Shown: one piece after another, positions 43,787 through 51,920 of the stretch
Layout: every line of letters begins with the position of its first letter
Numbering within the stretch: the first letter of the stretch is position 1
NCBI RefSeq assembly: GCF_900163665.1
Contig: NZ_FUIA01000015.1
Span: forward strand, 1 to 64,000
Direction: 5' to 3'
DNA: 64,000 nucleotides
Source: Frigoribacterium sp. JB110
Lineage (GTDB): Bacteria; Actinomycetota; Actinomycetes; Actinomycetales; Microbacteriaceae
Translations under genes and position numbers: made by a program
The notes under the pieces: model-generated
What the model was told of the DNA's origin: nothing
Seen by the model: the letters and a program-made list of their open reading frames with translations, nothing else
Databases searched by the model: none

Positions 43787-45289
43787 TCAGGCTTTGAAAG
43801 TCAGCTGTACCCGCTCGGGACGGAACCGCGATCCGCTCTTCGGATCGGGGCGCACGACGAGCGTGTCGATCAGCGCAGACAGGATCGCCCGCTTCTGCCC
43901 GACCGTCCACTCTTCTTCCCAAGCCTGCCGCAGAGCGGCCTCATCGCCGATAGGGAGCCCCTTGAGGGCGTCACCACGGTTCAGGGTGCCGAGAGTGGTT
44001 TCCGCGTCCCTGACGGCGTTCTGCGCTGCGACACGCCCCGCGTGATACTCGCTGCGGGCCAGCAGCCCGGAGCCGTAGTCGCGAGCGAGGTCTTCCATCC
44101 GGTGCCGTGCGGCCATGATCCGCTTCATCGCCTCTGCCACCTGGCCGCCGGTCCTGCCTTCATCGGCGGGGAGAGTGGTCGCCGCCAGGCGGGCGATGAC
44201 CGCTTCGGTCACGACGGCTTCCAGTCCGGAAGCGCTGACTGACAAGCCGCCACGTTCCGGGTGACCGGGCACCGGCATACACCGGTAGTAGCGGCGCTTC
44301 GCATCCGACGGGCCGCGACGGTTCTTCCCCGACACCAAACCCGACGCGCACTTCCCACACGTCGCGATCGCGGACAGCAGATTGATCGAGGACGCGCCAA
44401 CCCGGCGGTCCGGGTGAGAGAGCATCGCCCTGATACGCGTCGTCTCCTCCGGCGTGATGATCGCCTTCCAGTTCCCCGGTCCCAGAATCTCGCGCCCCGC
44501 CGGAGCATCCCCGGCCTTCCGGGCCGGCTCATAGGCGCGCTGCCCCGAGATACGCGCGGACACCAGGATCGACTTCACCGTCGTCGCATGCCACACCCCA
44601 AGCGTCTTGCCCGTGTGCGCCTGCGGGGCAGGGAACCCCGACTCCTCGTTCAGCCAGGCCGTGATCGACCGCAACGATTGGCCCGCGAGGAACCGGTCGG
44701 CCATTTCACGGATCACCGCAGCCTGCTCCGGGATCAACACGCCGCCTGTGCCGTAACCGAACTTCGCCGCCCCATGCCAGTCGCCACGCTCAGCCTTCTG
44801 CCGGTTCGCGCGGCGGATGCGATCAGCCTTGTGCCCGGACTCGTATGCGGCCATCGCGACGAGCTGACGGGCCATCAGCCTACCCTCGTGCGTGTTCAGA
44901 TCGAACGCGCCACCCATCACCGCTTCGATGCGGATCGGATGCGACTCCACCAAGTCGATAAGGTCTTCCAACTCGCGCGGACGGCGGTAGAGGCGATCAA
45001 CATGCCACACCACGACCCGCGACGGCCCCTGCCGCACACGGGCCAGCATCTTCTCAAACTCCGGGCGCTTCTTGTTCAGATACGCCGACGTATCGTTATC
45101 CATGAACACGTCCTCAGCAGCCACGTCCAGCCTGAGGCGACCGCACAGCGCCAGGCAGTCATCTCGCTGGCGCTCGACGCCGGCTTCCTCGCCAGTCCTG
45201 TCCTCACTGATCCGCAGATAGACCAGAACCTGGTCCGCGACAGCGGCCGCCTCGCCCACTCGCGGCCTCTCCAACACACTCATCGTCAT
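43787..45289 (-). CDS. Large serine recombinase (ICE integrase)
   Basis: Integrates and excises the element. About 500 residues from ATG 45289, chosen because GGAGG lies eight bases upstream; a further in-frame ATG at 45319 would run almost into the attachment site. The resolvase domain has the catalytic serine in VYLRISED, GVERQRDD and RVVVWHVDRLYRRPREL. A recombinase domain (AAKFGYGTG to SGFPAPQAHTGKTLG) and a zinc ribbon (IATCGKCASGLVSG, later RYYRCM) follow, with a coiled-coil-rich C-terminus. The product ends near 43787. It sits next to the junction, as for phage-type integrases. Confidence 0.95.
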   Translation of the reverse strand: MTMSVLERPRVGEAAAVADQVLVYLRISEDRTGEEAGVERQRDDCLALCGRLRLDVAAEDVFMDNDTSAYLNKKRPEFEKMLARVRQGPSRVVVWHVDRLYRRPRELEDLIDLVESHPIRIEAVMGGAFDLNTHEGRLMARQLVAMAAYESGHKADRIRRANRQKAERGDWHGAAKFGYGTGGVLIPEQAAVIREMADRFLAGQSLRSITAWLNEESGFPAPQAHTGKTLGVWHATTVKSILVSARISGQRAYEPARKAGDAPAGREILGPGNWKAIITPEETTRIRAMLSHPDRRVGASSINLLSAIATCGKCASGLVSGKNRRGPSDAKRRYYRCMPVPGHPERGGLSVSASGLEAVVTEAVIARLAATTLPADEGRTGGQVAEAMKRIMAARHRMEDLARDYGSGLLARSEYHAGRVAAQNAVRDAETTLGTLNRGDALKGLPIGDEAALRQAWEEEWTVGQKRAILSALIDTLVVRPDPKSGSRFRPERVQLTFKA

Positions 45290-45337
45290 CTCGACACCTC
45301 CACTCGACAGGTGCGTCATTCACACCAAGTGGAGAAG
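45290..45337. other. Right attachment site (attR-like junction)
   Basis: Right of about 45335 the sequence codes for TadA from its Walker A KTT (AAGACCACG). Left of it the codons read H-Q-V-E, not the Gly-rich loop a TadA must have, so element DNA starts there. The element side holds short inverted repeats (CCACT 45300-45304 with AGTGG 45328-45332; GGTG with CACC), fitting recombinase arm sites. The exact crossover dinucleotide cannot be fixed without the left junction. Confidence 0.78.
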
Positions 45338-45955
45338 ACCACGATGCTCGCGGCGCTGCTCGACGCCTGCCCGCCGGAGCATCGGATCGTCACCGTCGAG
45401 GAGACCTTCGAGTTGGCCGTCGACGCACCCGACCTGGTCGCCATGCAGGGGCGCCAGCCCAGTCTGGAGGGCACGGGGGAGATCACTCTGCGCCGACTCG
45501 TGCGCGAGGCGCTCCGGATGAGGCCCGACCGGATCGTCGTCGGCGAGGTGCGCGACGCCGAGGCGCTCGATCTGGTGCTCGCCCTGAACACGGGCGTGCC
45601 GTGTGCGACCACTGTGCACGCGAACTCGGCTGCTGACGCGCTCGGCAAGCTCGCGATGCTGCCGCTGCTGGCCGGGCGCAACATCGACCGCGAATTCATC
45701 GCGCCGGCGATCGCGCAGAGCGTCGACCTCGTCGTGCACTGCGAGCGTCTCGCCGACGGGTCGAGGCGCGTCGCGGAGATCGTCGCGCCGACGGGGAAGC
45801 ACGGACTCGACCGAATCGAGACCGAGCACGTCTGGCGGGCGCCGCGTCGGCATCCGCGACCGGCCGCACGTTCCCAGCGCGGTGTGCATCCGTACGGGGC
45901 GGACGGAGCAGAGGACATGCGGCGCGAACCGATGCCGAGGGACGCAGCGGTATGA
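45335..45955 (+). pseudogene. tadA: 3' part of tadA/cpaF pilus ATPase, cut by the ICE
   Basis: About 205 residues remain, from inside the Walker A motif (KTTMLAALL). The rest is a typical TadA/CpaF secretion ATPase: acidic box TVEETFEL, ALRMRPDRIVVGEVRDAEA (Walker B) and His box TTVHANSAADALG. The first half, including the glycine-rich loop, is missing and presumably lies left of the element. In this state no full ATPase can be made from this copy, so the pilus should be off unless the ICE excises. Its stop overlaps the tadB start. Confidence 0.9.
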
Positions 45956-46809
45956 CGATCGTGCTCGGCGTCGTGCTGGCAGCGGGGGTGCTGCTGGTCG
46001 CATCCCCTTGGCTGTGGCCGCCCGGCGATCGCGCCCTGCGGCAGTCAGACGACTCCTCTGCCGCCCGACTGCTCGAGTCGGCCGGCTTCCCGCGGACGGC
46101 GCCGCGGGTGCTGTACCTCGGCTGCGCTGCGGCGGGCATCGTGTCGGCGGCGATCGCCTGGCTGGTCACGACGATCCCCGTGCTTGCGGCACTGGCCATG
46201 GTCGCGGGCGGTTTCGCTCCGGTGGTCTGGCTCCGTGGCCGCCGCGCCTCGCTCATCCGGGCACGACGCGGGCTCTGGCCGGATGTGTGCGACCTGCTGA
46301 TCGCGTCGGTGCGCGCCGGTATGGCGCTGCCGGATGCCGTGTCGAGCCTCGCGGAGTCGGCGCCGCACACACTGCGCCCCGCATTCGCGCAGTTCGCACG
46401 CGACCTGGCCGCATCAGGGCACTTCGAATCCAGCGTGGATTGGCTGAAATCCGCCCTCGCCGACCCGCTCGCCGACCGGATCGTCGAGACGCTGCGGATG
46501 TCGAGGCAGGTCGGCGGCACCGAGCTCGTTCCCGTGCTGCGTGCGCTGTCCGCATCCGTACGGGCCGACGCCGCTGTGCGCGGCGAGGTCGAATCGCGCC
46601 AATCGTGGACGAAGGGCGCCGCCGTGCTGGGCGTGATCGCACCGTGGGCGATCCTCGGAATGCTCGCCCTCCGCCCGGAAGGTGCTGAGGCGTACTCGAG
46701 CAGCCTCGGCATCGTGGTGATCGTCGTCGGCGCCGTGGTCTCGGTCGTCGCCTACCGTCTGATGATCCGCGTGGGGCGCCTGCCGGAACCGAAGCGGTGG
46801 TTCGCATGA
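45952..46809 (+). CDS. tadB: Tad pilus inner-membrane platform protein TadB
   Basis: 285 residues with the layout of TadB: two N-terminal hydrophobic segments, a GspF-type cytoplasmic helical domain (RRGLWPDVCDLLIASVRAGM, RIVETLRMSRQVGGTELVPV) and two C-terminal spans. TadB and TadC form the membrane platform on which the ATPase acts. The start overlaps the tadA stop and its stop overlaps tadC. It is downstream of the insertion, so its expression may be lowered by polarity. Confidence 0.88.
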   Translation: MTIVLGVVLAAGVLLVASPWLWPPGDRALRQSDDSSAARLLESAGFPRTAPRVLYLGCAAAGIVSAAIAWLVTTIPVLAALAMVAGGFAPVVWLRGRRASLIRARRGLWPDVCDLLIASVRAGMALPDAVSSLAESAPHTLRPAFAQFARDLAASGHFESSVDWLKSALADPLADRIVETLRMSRQVGGTELVPVLRALSASVRADAAVRGEVESRQSWTKGAAVLGVIAPWAILGMLALRPEGAEAYSSSLGIVVIVVGAVVSVVAYRLMIRVGRLPEPKRWFA

Positions 46810-47747
46810 CGGTGTGGACGGCCATCGCCATCGCTGTGCTGCTGGGAGGAGCCTTCGGCGCCGGCCTGTGGACGCTCCTCGCGGTGATGCCTCGGTGGGG
46901 TGCGGCGCCCCTCGATCGCCGCATCGGCCCGTACATCCGCGACGTCACGGACCCGGCGGGCACGACGCTCGCCGGAGGGCCCAGTGATCCGGGATCGGCG
47001 CTCGCCGGAGTGCTGCACATGCTCTGGCAGGCAGCACAGACGCGCGCGTCCGCGTTGTGGGGAGGAACGGACACGATCGCGCGCAGGCTCGAACGCGCAG
47101 GCCTCTCCGGCGACGTCGCGGCGTTTCGAGGGCGCCAGCTCGCGTGGGGTCTCGTCGGCGGCGCGGTCGGAGGGCTCATCGTCGTCGCGCTGGCGGTGGC
47201 AGGACGCTTCGCTCCGCCGTCGATTCTGCTCCCGCTGCTGGGCGCCGCGACGGGCGCGCTGGGCTGCGACGCACTGCTGACCGCGAAGGCCCGCTCGCGC
47301 TCGGCTCGCATCGCGGAGGAGCTGCCGACCGTGCTGGAGTTCCTCGCCCTCTGCCTCGCCGCGGGGGAGGGCATCCTGGACAGCATCCGGCGGGTGTCCG
47401 ATCTGGGAGGCGGGGAGCTCGCCGCGGAGCTGCGCCGCGTGGTCGTCGATGTCGGCACCGGTGCCCCGCTCGCGCTGGCGCTGACGGATCTGGCCCGTCG
47501 CGCCGACGTGCCCGCGCTCGCTCGCACCGTCGACCACCTGGTGGCAGCGATCGATCGCGGCGCGCCCCTCGCGCAGGCGCTGCAGGCGCAGGCGAGCGAT
47601 TCGCGCGAGGAAGCGAAGAGGTCGCTGATCGAGCAGGCGGGAAAACGCGAGATCGGCATGCTCGTGGTGCTGGTCTTCGCGATCCTGCCGCTCAGCGTCG
47701 TCTTCGCGCTGGTCCCCGGCATCACCATGCTGCGAGTGGGGCTCTGA
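46806..47747 (+). CDS. tadC: Tad pilus inner-membrane platform protein TadC
   Basis: 313 residues from ATG 46806, which overlaps the tadB stop. GspF/T2SSF domain: EELPTVLEFLALCLAAGEG, DVPALARTVDHLVAAIDRG and KREIGMLVVLVFAILPLSV, with membrane segments at both ends. It pairs with TadB. The gene continues the tadABC order usual in actinobacteria. Confidence 0.88.
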   Translation: MTVWTAIAIAVLLGGAFGAGLWTLLAVMPRWGAAPLDRRIGPYIRDVTDPAGTTLAGGPSDPGSALAGVLHMLWQAAQTRASALWGGTDTIARRLERAGLSGDVAAFRGRQLAWGLVGGAVGGLIVVALAVAGRFAPPSILLPLLGAATGALGCDALLTAKARSRSARIAEELPTVLEFLALCLAAGEGILDSIRRVSDLGGGELAAELRRVVVDVGTGAPLALALTDLARRADVPALARTVDHLVAAIDRGAPLAQALQAQASDSREEAKRSLIEQAGKREIGMLVVLVFAILPLSVVFALVPGITMLRVGL

Positions 47748-47791
47748 GAGGACGTGATCCGGATGAACGCACACGATTCAAGGAGAAGAAC

Positions 47792-47974
47792 ATGACGGAC
47801 TGGGACGGAACGCAGGAACGCGCGCATCTCGTCGAGGACGAGGCGGGAGATGTGCCTGGCTGGGTACTCGTGACGCTGATGACAGCAGGTCTTGTGGTGA
47901 CGATCTGGGTGCTCGCGGGGCCCGCACTGTCGGCGCTGTTCGAGCGCGCGATCTCGAGCGTCGGCGTGATCTGA
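47792..47974 (+). CDS. Flp/Tad pilin-like small protein
   Basis: 60 residues with a strong binding site (AGGAGAAG, eight bases before the ATG). An acidic leader ends with EDEAGDVPGW, followed by one long hydrophobic helix (VLVTLMTAGLVVTIWVLAG), the layout of Flp pilins. A prepilin peptidase site near the glycine is likely but not certain. It follows tadC and precedes the TadE genes, where the major pilin belongs. Confidence 0.8.
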   Translation: MTDWDGTQERAHLVEDEAGDVPGWVLVTLMTAGLVVTIWVLAGPALSALFERAISSVGVI

Positions 47975-47978
47975 CACC

Positions 47979-48368
47979 GTGGACGGCGTGCGGCTCGAGG
48001 AGCGGGGCTCAGCAGTGACGGAGTTCATCCTCGTCGGCGCCCTGCTCACGACCCTCACCCTCGCCGTGCTGCAACTCGGGTTCGCGCTCTATGTGCGCAA
48101 CGTCGCGCATGACGCGGCGGTGGAGGGTGCCTACCACGCCGCCCTCGCTGACACTGAGCTGGGATCGGGGGCGGACCGCGCCGCTGAGCTGATCACCCGA
48201 GGGGTCGGTGAGGCGTACGGCCACGAGGCCAGCGCGAGCACGGCCGTCGTCTCCGGCGTCGACTCGGCAGTCGTCACGGTGACGGCGACGCTGCCGCTGG
48301 TCGGCCTTCTCGGCGCGCCGAGCGGATTGGAGGTGACGGCGCATGCGCCTTTGGAATCGCTCGAATGA
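47979..48368 (+). CDS. TadE-like pseudopilin
   Basis: 129 residues from GTG 47979, five bases after the pilin stop. The TadE hallmark is a short N-terminus with RGSAVTEFILVGALLTTLTL, a conserved Glu ahead of the hydrophobic helix. The extracytoplasmic part is Ala/Val rich. TadE-like proteins are minor pilins needed for pilus assembly. It overlaps the next TadE-like gene by 26 bases. Confidence 0.85.
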   Translation: MDGVRLEERGSAVTEFILVGALLTTLTLAVLQLGFALYVRNVAHDAAVEGAYHAALADTELGSGADRAAELITRGVGEAYGHEASASTAVVSGVDSAVVTVTATLPLVGLLGAPSGLEVTAHAPLESLE

Positions 48369-48804
48369 TGACCGCGTCTCGCTCTCCGCTTCGGAACGGG
48401 GCTCTGCGTCCCTCGAATTCATCGCCGTGGGCGTGCTGATGCTCGTACCGCTCGCGTATCTCGTGATCGCCCTGGCCACAGTGCAGTCGCAGACGCTCGG
48501 TGTGGAGGCGGCGGCGCGCTTCTCGGCACGCACGATCGCCAGCGGGCCGGGCACCGACCCCGCAGCCATCGTGGCGCAGGTCGCCCAGCAGTACGACATC
48601 GACGCGGCGACTCTCGATGTGTCGATGAGCTGCCTGCCCGAATCCACCGCGTGCCCGGCTGCGGGATCGATTGTGCTGCTCACCGTTCGCGCGGAGACAG
48701 ATCTGCCGTTCGTCCCCTCCGTTCTCGGCCTCGACTCGCTCACAAGCATCCCCGTCGAAGCGACGGCAGCGCACAAGGTCTCCCGCTACTGGACGGGCGA
48801 ATGA
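48343..48804 (+). CDS. TadE-family pilus protein, second copy
   Basis: 153 residues with RGSASLEFIAVGVLMLVPLAY after a polar head, a single membrane helix, then an outer domain with two cysteines (MSCLPESTACPAAG) that could form a disulfide. Family and order fit the second TadE/TadF minor pilin. It overlaps the neighbours on both sides, so the three genes are likely co-translated. Confidence 0.82.
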   Translation: MRLWNRSNDDRVSLSASERGSASLEFIAVGVLMLVPLAYLVIALATVQSQTLGVEAAARFSARTIASGPGTDPAAIVAQVAQQYDIDAATLDVSMSCLPESTACPAAGSIVLLTVRAETDLPFVPSVLGLDSLTSIPVEATAAHKVSRYWTGE

Positions 48805-49220
48805 ACCGCCGGGTCGGTCCAGACGAGCAGGGCAGCACGCTGCTGCTCACGCTGGGATACGTGCTGCTGGCACTCGCCGTCATCGTCGTCTGTGCGAATG
48901 CGACGTCTCTCTATCTCGCCGAGAAGCGACTCGACGCACTCGCCGACTCGGCCGCCCTCGCCGGCGCGGACGGTTTTCGGATCGAGGTGGTCGAAGACGA
49001 GCCGCGCGCTGTTCTCGTCGACGCGTCGGTGACAGAACAGGCAACGGCGATCGTCGCCGCGTCGGGCGGGGGAGCGGAACTGGTCTCCTCTGGCACGCCG
49101 GACGGCGCCTCCGCCAGGGTGACGGTGGTCGACGTCTGGCACCCGATCCTGGTCTCGCCGTTCGTGCCGGGCGGCGTTCAGATCGAAGCGACGGCCACGA
49201 GCCGCACGGCGCTGAACTAA
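48801..49220 (+). CDS. TadG-like pilus-associated protein
   Basis: 139 residues. EQGSTLLLTLGYVLLALAVIV at the N-terminus, then LDALADSAALAGADGFRIE, a motif of TadG/putative Flp-pilus assembly proteins. It begins inside the previous stop and ends the Tad operon, convergent with an MFS gene by four bases. Full TadG proteins are longer; this is the short actinobacterial form. Confidence 0.8.
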   Translation: MNRRVGPDEQGSTLLLTLGYVLLALAVIVVCANATSLYLAEKRLDALADSAALAGADGFRIEVVEDEPRAVLVDASVTEQATAIVAASGGGAELVSSGTPDGASARVTVVDVWHPILVSPFVPGGVQIEATATSRTALN

Positions 49221-50545
49221 GGGGACGCTCCATCTGCGCCCGGACCGCGGTCGCCGGGCGCGTAGCGCGGGACCCAGCGCACGAACGCGAATGCACCGAG
49301 CAGACCGATCGCTCCGACGATCGCGGTGGCGAAGGACAGCGATGCCACTGCGGTGATTCCCGAGACGATCAGCGGTGTCGACGCGCCGCCGGCGTCGGAC
49401 AGCGTGCGCCACGATCCGAGGAACGCCGCGGGATCCTCGGCAGGTGCGACGTCGGCACCCAGCGTGAGCAGAATGCCGCTGGAGAGCCCGTTGCCGACGC
49501 CCACGACGATGGCGAAGACGCCGAACCAGAGTGCGGCGCTGTCGAGGTCGTGGGTCAGCGAGAGGCACACCAGTGCGGCACCCATCAGGAGGGAGGAGGG
49601 AACGACGGCCCACAGTCGTCCGAAGCGATCGGTGACGTGGCCGCTGACGTAGAACAGCGCGAAGTCGAGCGCGCCGGCGACGCCGACGACCAGAGCGATC
49701 GTCTGCGAATCGAGACCGATCGAGACACCCCACAGCGGAAGCACCGACTGACGAGCGGCGCGCACAGCCGCAAGGCACGCAGCCGCGGCACCGAGCCGCG
49801 ACAGCACGGCGCGATACCGCCACATCGTCCGCCACACGCCCGTGCGCTCCGGTACCGTGATCGATCCGGTGACGGGTTCGCCCGTGTCCTCGACTTCTCG
49901 GGAGGCTCTGCGGGTGCCGTTTCGCCCCGGTGAGAGGCGGGACTCCGGGTCAGGCCCGAACGTGACGAGCAGACCGACGAACACCAGCACGATCGCGAAG
50001 AACCAGATGCTCGACTGCTCGGCACCGAACAGCGCGAGCAGACCGGCTGCGACGAACGGGCCGGAGAACGCGCCCAGCCGGAACGCGCCGCCGAGTGTGG
50101 CCAGCGCGCGCGCCCTGAACCGAATCGGCACGCGCGTGGTCATGAACGTGTGCCTGGCGAGAGCGAACGCCGCGGCGAAGAAGCCGACGGTCAGAGCGCC
50201 GAGAGCGAGCACACTCCACACCGGTGCGAGCAGCATCACGACGCAGCCGAGAATCGAGCCGAGCGCGGCGAGCATCATCGTGCGGCGCTCTCCCACACGC
50301 GAGACCAACCACCCTGCGGGAATGTTGCCGCACAGCTGACCGACGACGATGCCGGCGGGCGCGAGGGCGGCGACAGCAAGGGAAGCGCCGAGATCGACTG
50401 CGATGATGGGCAGCAACGGGAGAACGGCGCCCTGTCCGAAGGAATACAGCGCCGTCGGTCCGTAGATCATGGGCGCGAACCTGATCAGGATAGAACGGCC
50501 GTCCGGATCGGGGGAGGACGTTCCGGAGGCGCTCACCGATCTCAC
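49217..50545 (-). CDS. Major facilitator superfamily transporter
   Basis: About 442 residues and 12 membrane segments. MFS marks include the loop after segment 2 (GWLVSRVGERRTMML) and a similar one in the second half (GHVTDRFGRLWAVV). The start is uncertain: GTG 50545, GTG 50536 or ATG 50470 (MIYGPTALYSFG). The substrate is unknown. It is divergent from prfB and convergent with the Tad genes. Confidence 0.85.
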   Translation of the reverse strand: MRSVSASGTSSPDPDGRSILIRFAPMIYGPTALYSFGQGAVLPLLPIIAVDLGASLAVAALAPAGIVVGQLCGNIPAGWLVSRVGERRTMMLAALGSILGCVVMLLAPVWSVLALGALTVGFFAAAFALARHTFMTTRVPIRFRARALATLGGAFRLGAFSGPFVAAGLLALFGAEQSSIWFFAIVLVFVGLLVTFGPDPESRLSPGRNGTRRASREVEDTGEPVTGSITVPERTGVWRTMWRYRAVLSRLGAAAACLAAVRAARQSVLPLWGVSIGLDSQTIALVVGVAGALDFALFYVSGHVTDRFGRLWAVVPSSLLMGAALVCLSLTHDLDSAALWFGVFAIVVGVGNGLSSGILLTLGADVAPAEDPAAFLGSWRTLSDAGGASTPLIVSGITAVASLSFATAIVGAIGLLGAFAFVRWVPRYAPGDRGPGADGASP

Positions 50546-50602
50546 ACTACCCGCAGCCGATACGGGGCCGAGCGCGCAACGTCGGTGGCCGGAATCGCGG
50601 GG

Positions 50603-50608
50603 TAGGCT
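50603..50608 (+). promoter_or_regulatory. Likely -10 element of prfB, leaderless start
   Basis: TAGGCT ends nine bases before the prfB ATG, and no Shine-Dalgarno site lies between. Actinobacterial -10 boxes of TAnnnT form at this distance put the first transcribed base at or near the ATG. The same TAGGCT is seen before trpD and in the serA leader. Confidence 0.5.
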
Positions 50609-50617
50609 GGGGAAGCC

Positions 50618-51727
50618 ATGATTGAACTTGATCTGTCCGCCGAGATTCAGGCGCTGCGCTCCACGTTCGCGAACATCCGAGAGGTTGTGAACCCCGACGC
50701 CCTTCGCGCGGAGATCGGACGCCTCGAGGAACGGGCCGCGGATCCGGATCTGTGGAGCGATCAGGAGAACGCGCAGAAGGTCACCAGCGCCCTCAGCCAC
50801 TCCAAGGCGCAGCTGGGCAAGATCGAGCGGGCAGAGTCGCGCATCGATGACCTGGAGGTCATGGTCGAACTCGCCGTCGAGATGGACGACGCGGAGACCG
50901 CAGACGAGGCTCGGCGGGAACTCACTGCGCTGGAGAAGACGATCAGCGACCTCGAGGTGCAGACGCTGCTCGACGGCGAATTCGACAATCGCGGCGCGGT
51001 CGTGACGATCCGCTCCGGCGCAGGCGGCGACGACGCCACCGACTTCGCCGAGATCCTGATGCGGATGTACCTGCGCTGGGCAGAGCGCCGCGGGTACTCC
51101 GCCAAGGTGCTCGACACGTCGTATGCCGAGGGCGCAGGAATCAAGTCGGCGACGTTCGAGATCGACGCCCCCTACGTCTACGGCACGCTCTCGGTCGAAG
51201 CAGGAACGCATCGTCTCGCGCGCATCAGCCCCTTCGGTTCGGCTGACAAGCGTCAGACATCGTTCGCGGCCGTCGAGGTCATTCCGGTGATGGAGGAGGC
51301 CCAGGAGGTCGACATCCCGGAGAACGACATCCGCGTCGACGTCTTCCGCTCGTCAGGGCCCGGCGGCCAGTCCGTCAACACGACCGACTCCGCCGTGCGC
51401 ATCACGCATATGCCGACCGGCATCGTCATCTCGATGCAGAACGAGAAGTCGCAGATCCAGAACCGCGCGGCCGCCATGCGACTGCTCCAGACCCGACTCC
51501 TCCTTCTGCAGAAGGAGGAAGAGGCCGCCGTGAAGAAGGAACTCGCCGGAACGATCACGGCGAGCTGGGGCGACCAGATGCGCTCCTACTTCCTCTACGG
51601 CCAGCAGCTCGTCAAGGACCTGCGCACCGGACACGAATCGGGCAACCCCTCCAACGTCTTCGACGGCGACATCGACGCGTTCATCAACGCCGGCATCCGC
51701 TGGCGCAAGCGCCCCACCGACGACTGA
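50618..51727 (+). CDS. prfB: Peptide chain release factor 2
   Basis: Releases finished proteins at UGA and UAA codons. 369 residues with the N-terminal helical domain, the SPF codon-recognition tripeptide in RISPFGSADK and the GGQ catalytic loop in SSGPGGQSVNTTDS. The gene is a single reading frame; the programmed frameshift known from E. coli prfB is absent, as usual in actinobacteria. A strong terminator follows. Confidence 0.97.
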   Translation: MIELDLSAEIQALRSTFANIREVVNPDALRAEIGRLEERAADPDLWSDQENAQKVTSALSHSKAQLGKIERAESRIDDLEVMVELAVEMDDAETADEARRELTALEKTISDLEVQTLLDGEFDNRGAVVTIRSGAGGDDATDFAEILMRMYLRWAERRGYSAKVLDTSYAEGAGIKSATFEIDAPYVYGTLSVEAGTHRLARISPFGSADKRQTSFAAVEVIPVMEEAQEVDIPENDIRVDVFRSSGPGGQSVNTTDSAVRITHMPTGIVISMQNEKSQIQNRAAAMRLLQTRLLLLQKEEEAAVKKELAGTITASWGDQMRSYFLYGQQLVKDLRTGHESGNPSNVFDGDIDAFINAGIRWRKRPTDD

Positions 51728-51741
51728 CCGTCGCAGCTTCG

Positions 51742-51775
51742 AAGGCGTCGACTCTCTCCTGAGGGTCGACGCCTT
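51742..51775 (+). terminator. Rho-independent terminator after prfB
   Basis: AAGGCGTCGAC (51742-51752) and GTCGACGCCTT (51765-51775) form an 11-pair stem with a 12-base loop, followed by TCTGC. It lies 14 bases after the stop codon. Confidence 0.8.
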
Positions 51776-51873
51776 TCTGCTGTCCGGTGCGACAGGGGCG
51801 GTTCCGGAGCCGACGGACATAATCACGCGCATTCGGAGCCCACGCCGTAAGCACTCTGCTCAAGGACACAAAG

Positions 51874-51909
51874 AAGGGCGCCCGTTCTCGGAGGAGAACG
51901 GGCGCCCTT
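51874..51909. terminator. Perfect 16-pair hairpin terminator after qcrB
   Basis: AAGGGCGCCCGTTCTC (51874-51889) and its exact complement (51894-51909) leave a four-base loop. On the minus strand it is followed by CTTTGTG, so it ends the ctaE-qcr transcript; it may also stop any read-through from prfB. Confidence 0.85.
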
Positions 51910-51920
51910 TGTGCTGCGAC

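Larger units (their letters stand above)
1..45337. mobile_element. Integrative and conjugative element (right part), inserted in tadA/cpaF
   Basis: The stretch holds a MobF relaxase, VirD4 coupling protein, VirB4-type ATPase, further type IV secretion parts, prim-pol, ParB-like protein, SSB, ArdC-like protein and a terminal large serine recombinase, the set expected of a self-transmissible actinobacterial ICE. The right boundary is visible: the recombinase start region abuts a 5'-truncated pilus ATPase gene at 45335. The left boundary and the 5' part of tadA are not in the window, so the element is longer than 45.3 kb. Whether the leftmost cargo (from position 1) belongs to the same element is inferred from continuity and lack of a boundary. 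Mobility has not been shown; the transfer genes look intact. Confidence 0.88.

Noticed and set aside
44261..45955. A long open frame running from the recombinase region into tadA
   Set aside because: The part before 45335 is antisense to the serine recombinase and has no TadA features. Only the 3' part from the Walker A codons is real tadA.
46253..48058. A 601-residue minus-strand frame across tadB and tadC
   Set aside because: It is an antisense shadow of two clear Tad genes; composition is Arg/Ser/Pro-rich without motifs.
49217..51211. A 664-residue frame on the minus strand
   Set aside because: Only the last two-thirds is the MFS transporter. The start beyond 50545 is antisense to prfB.
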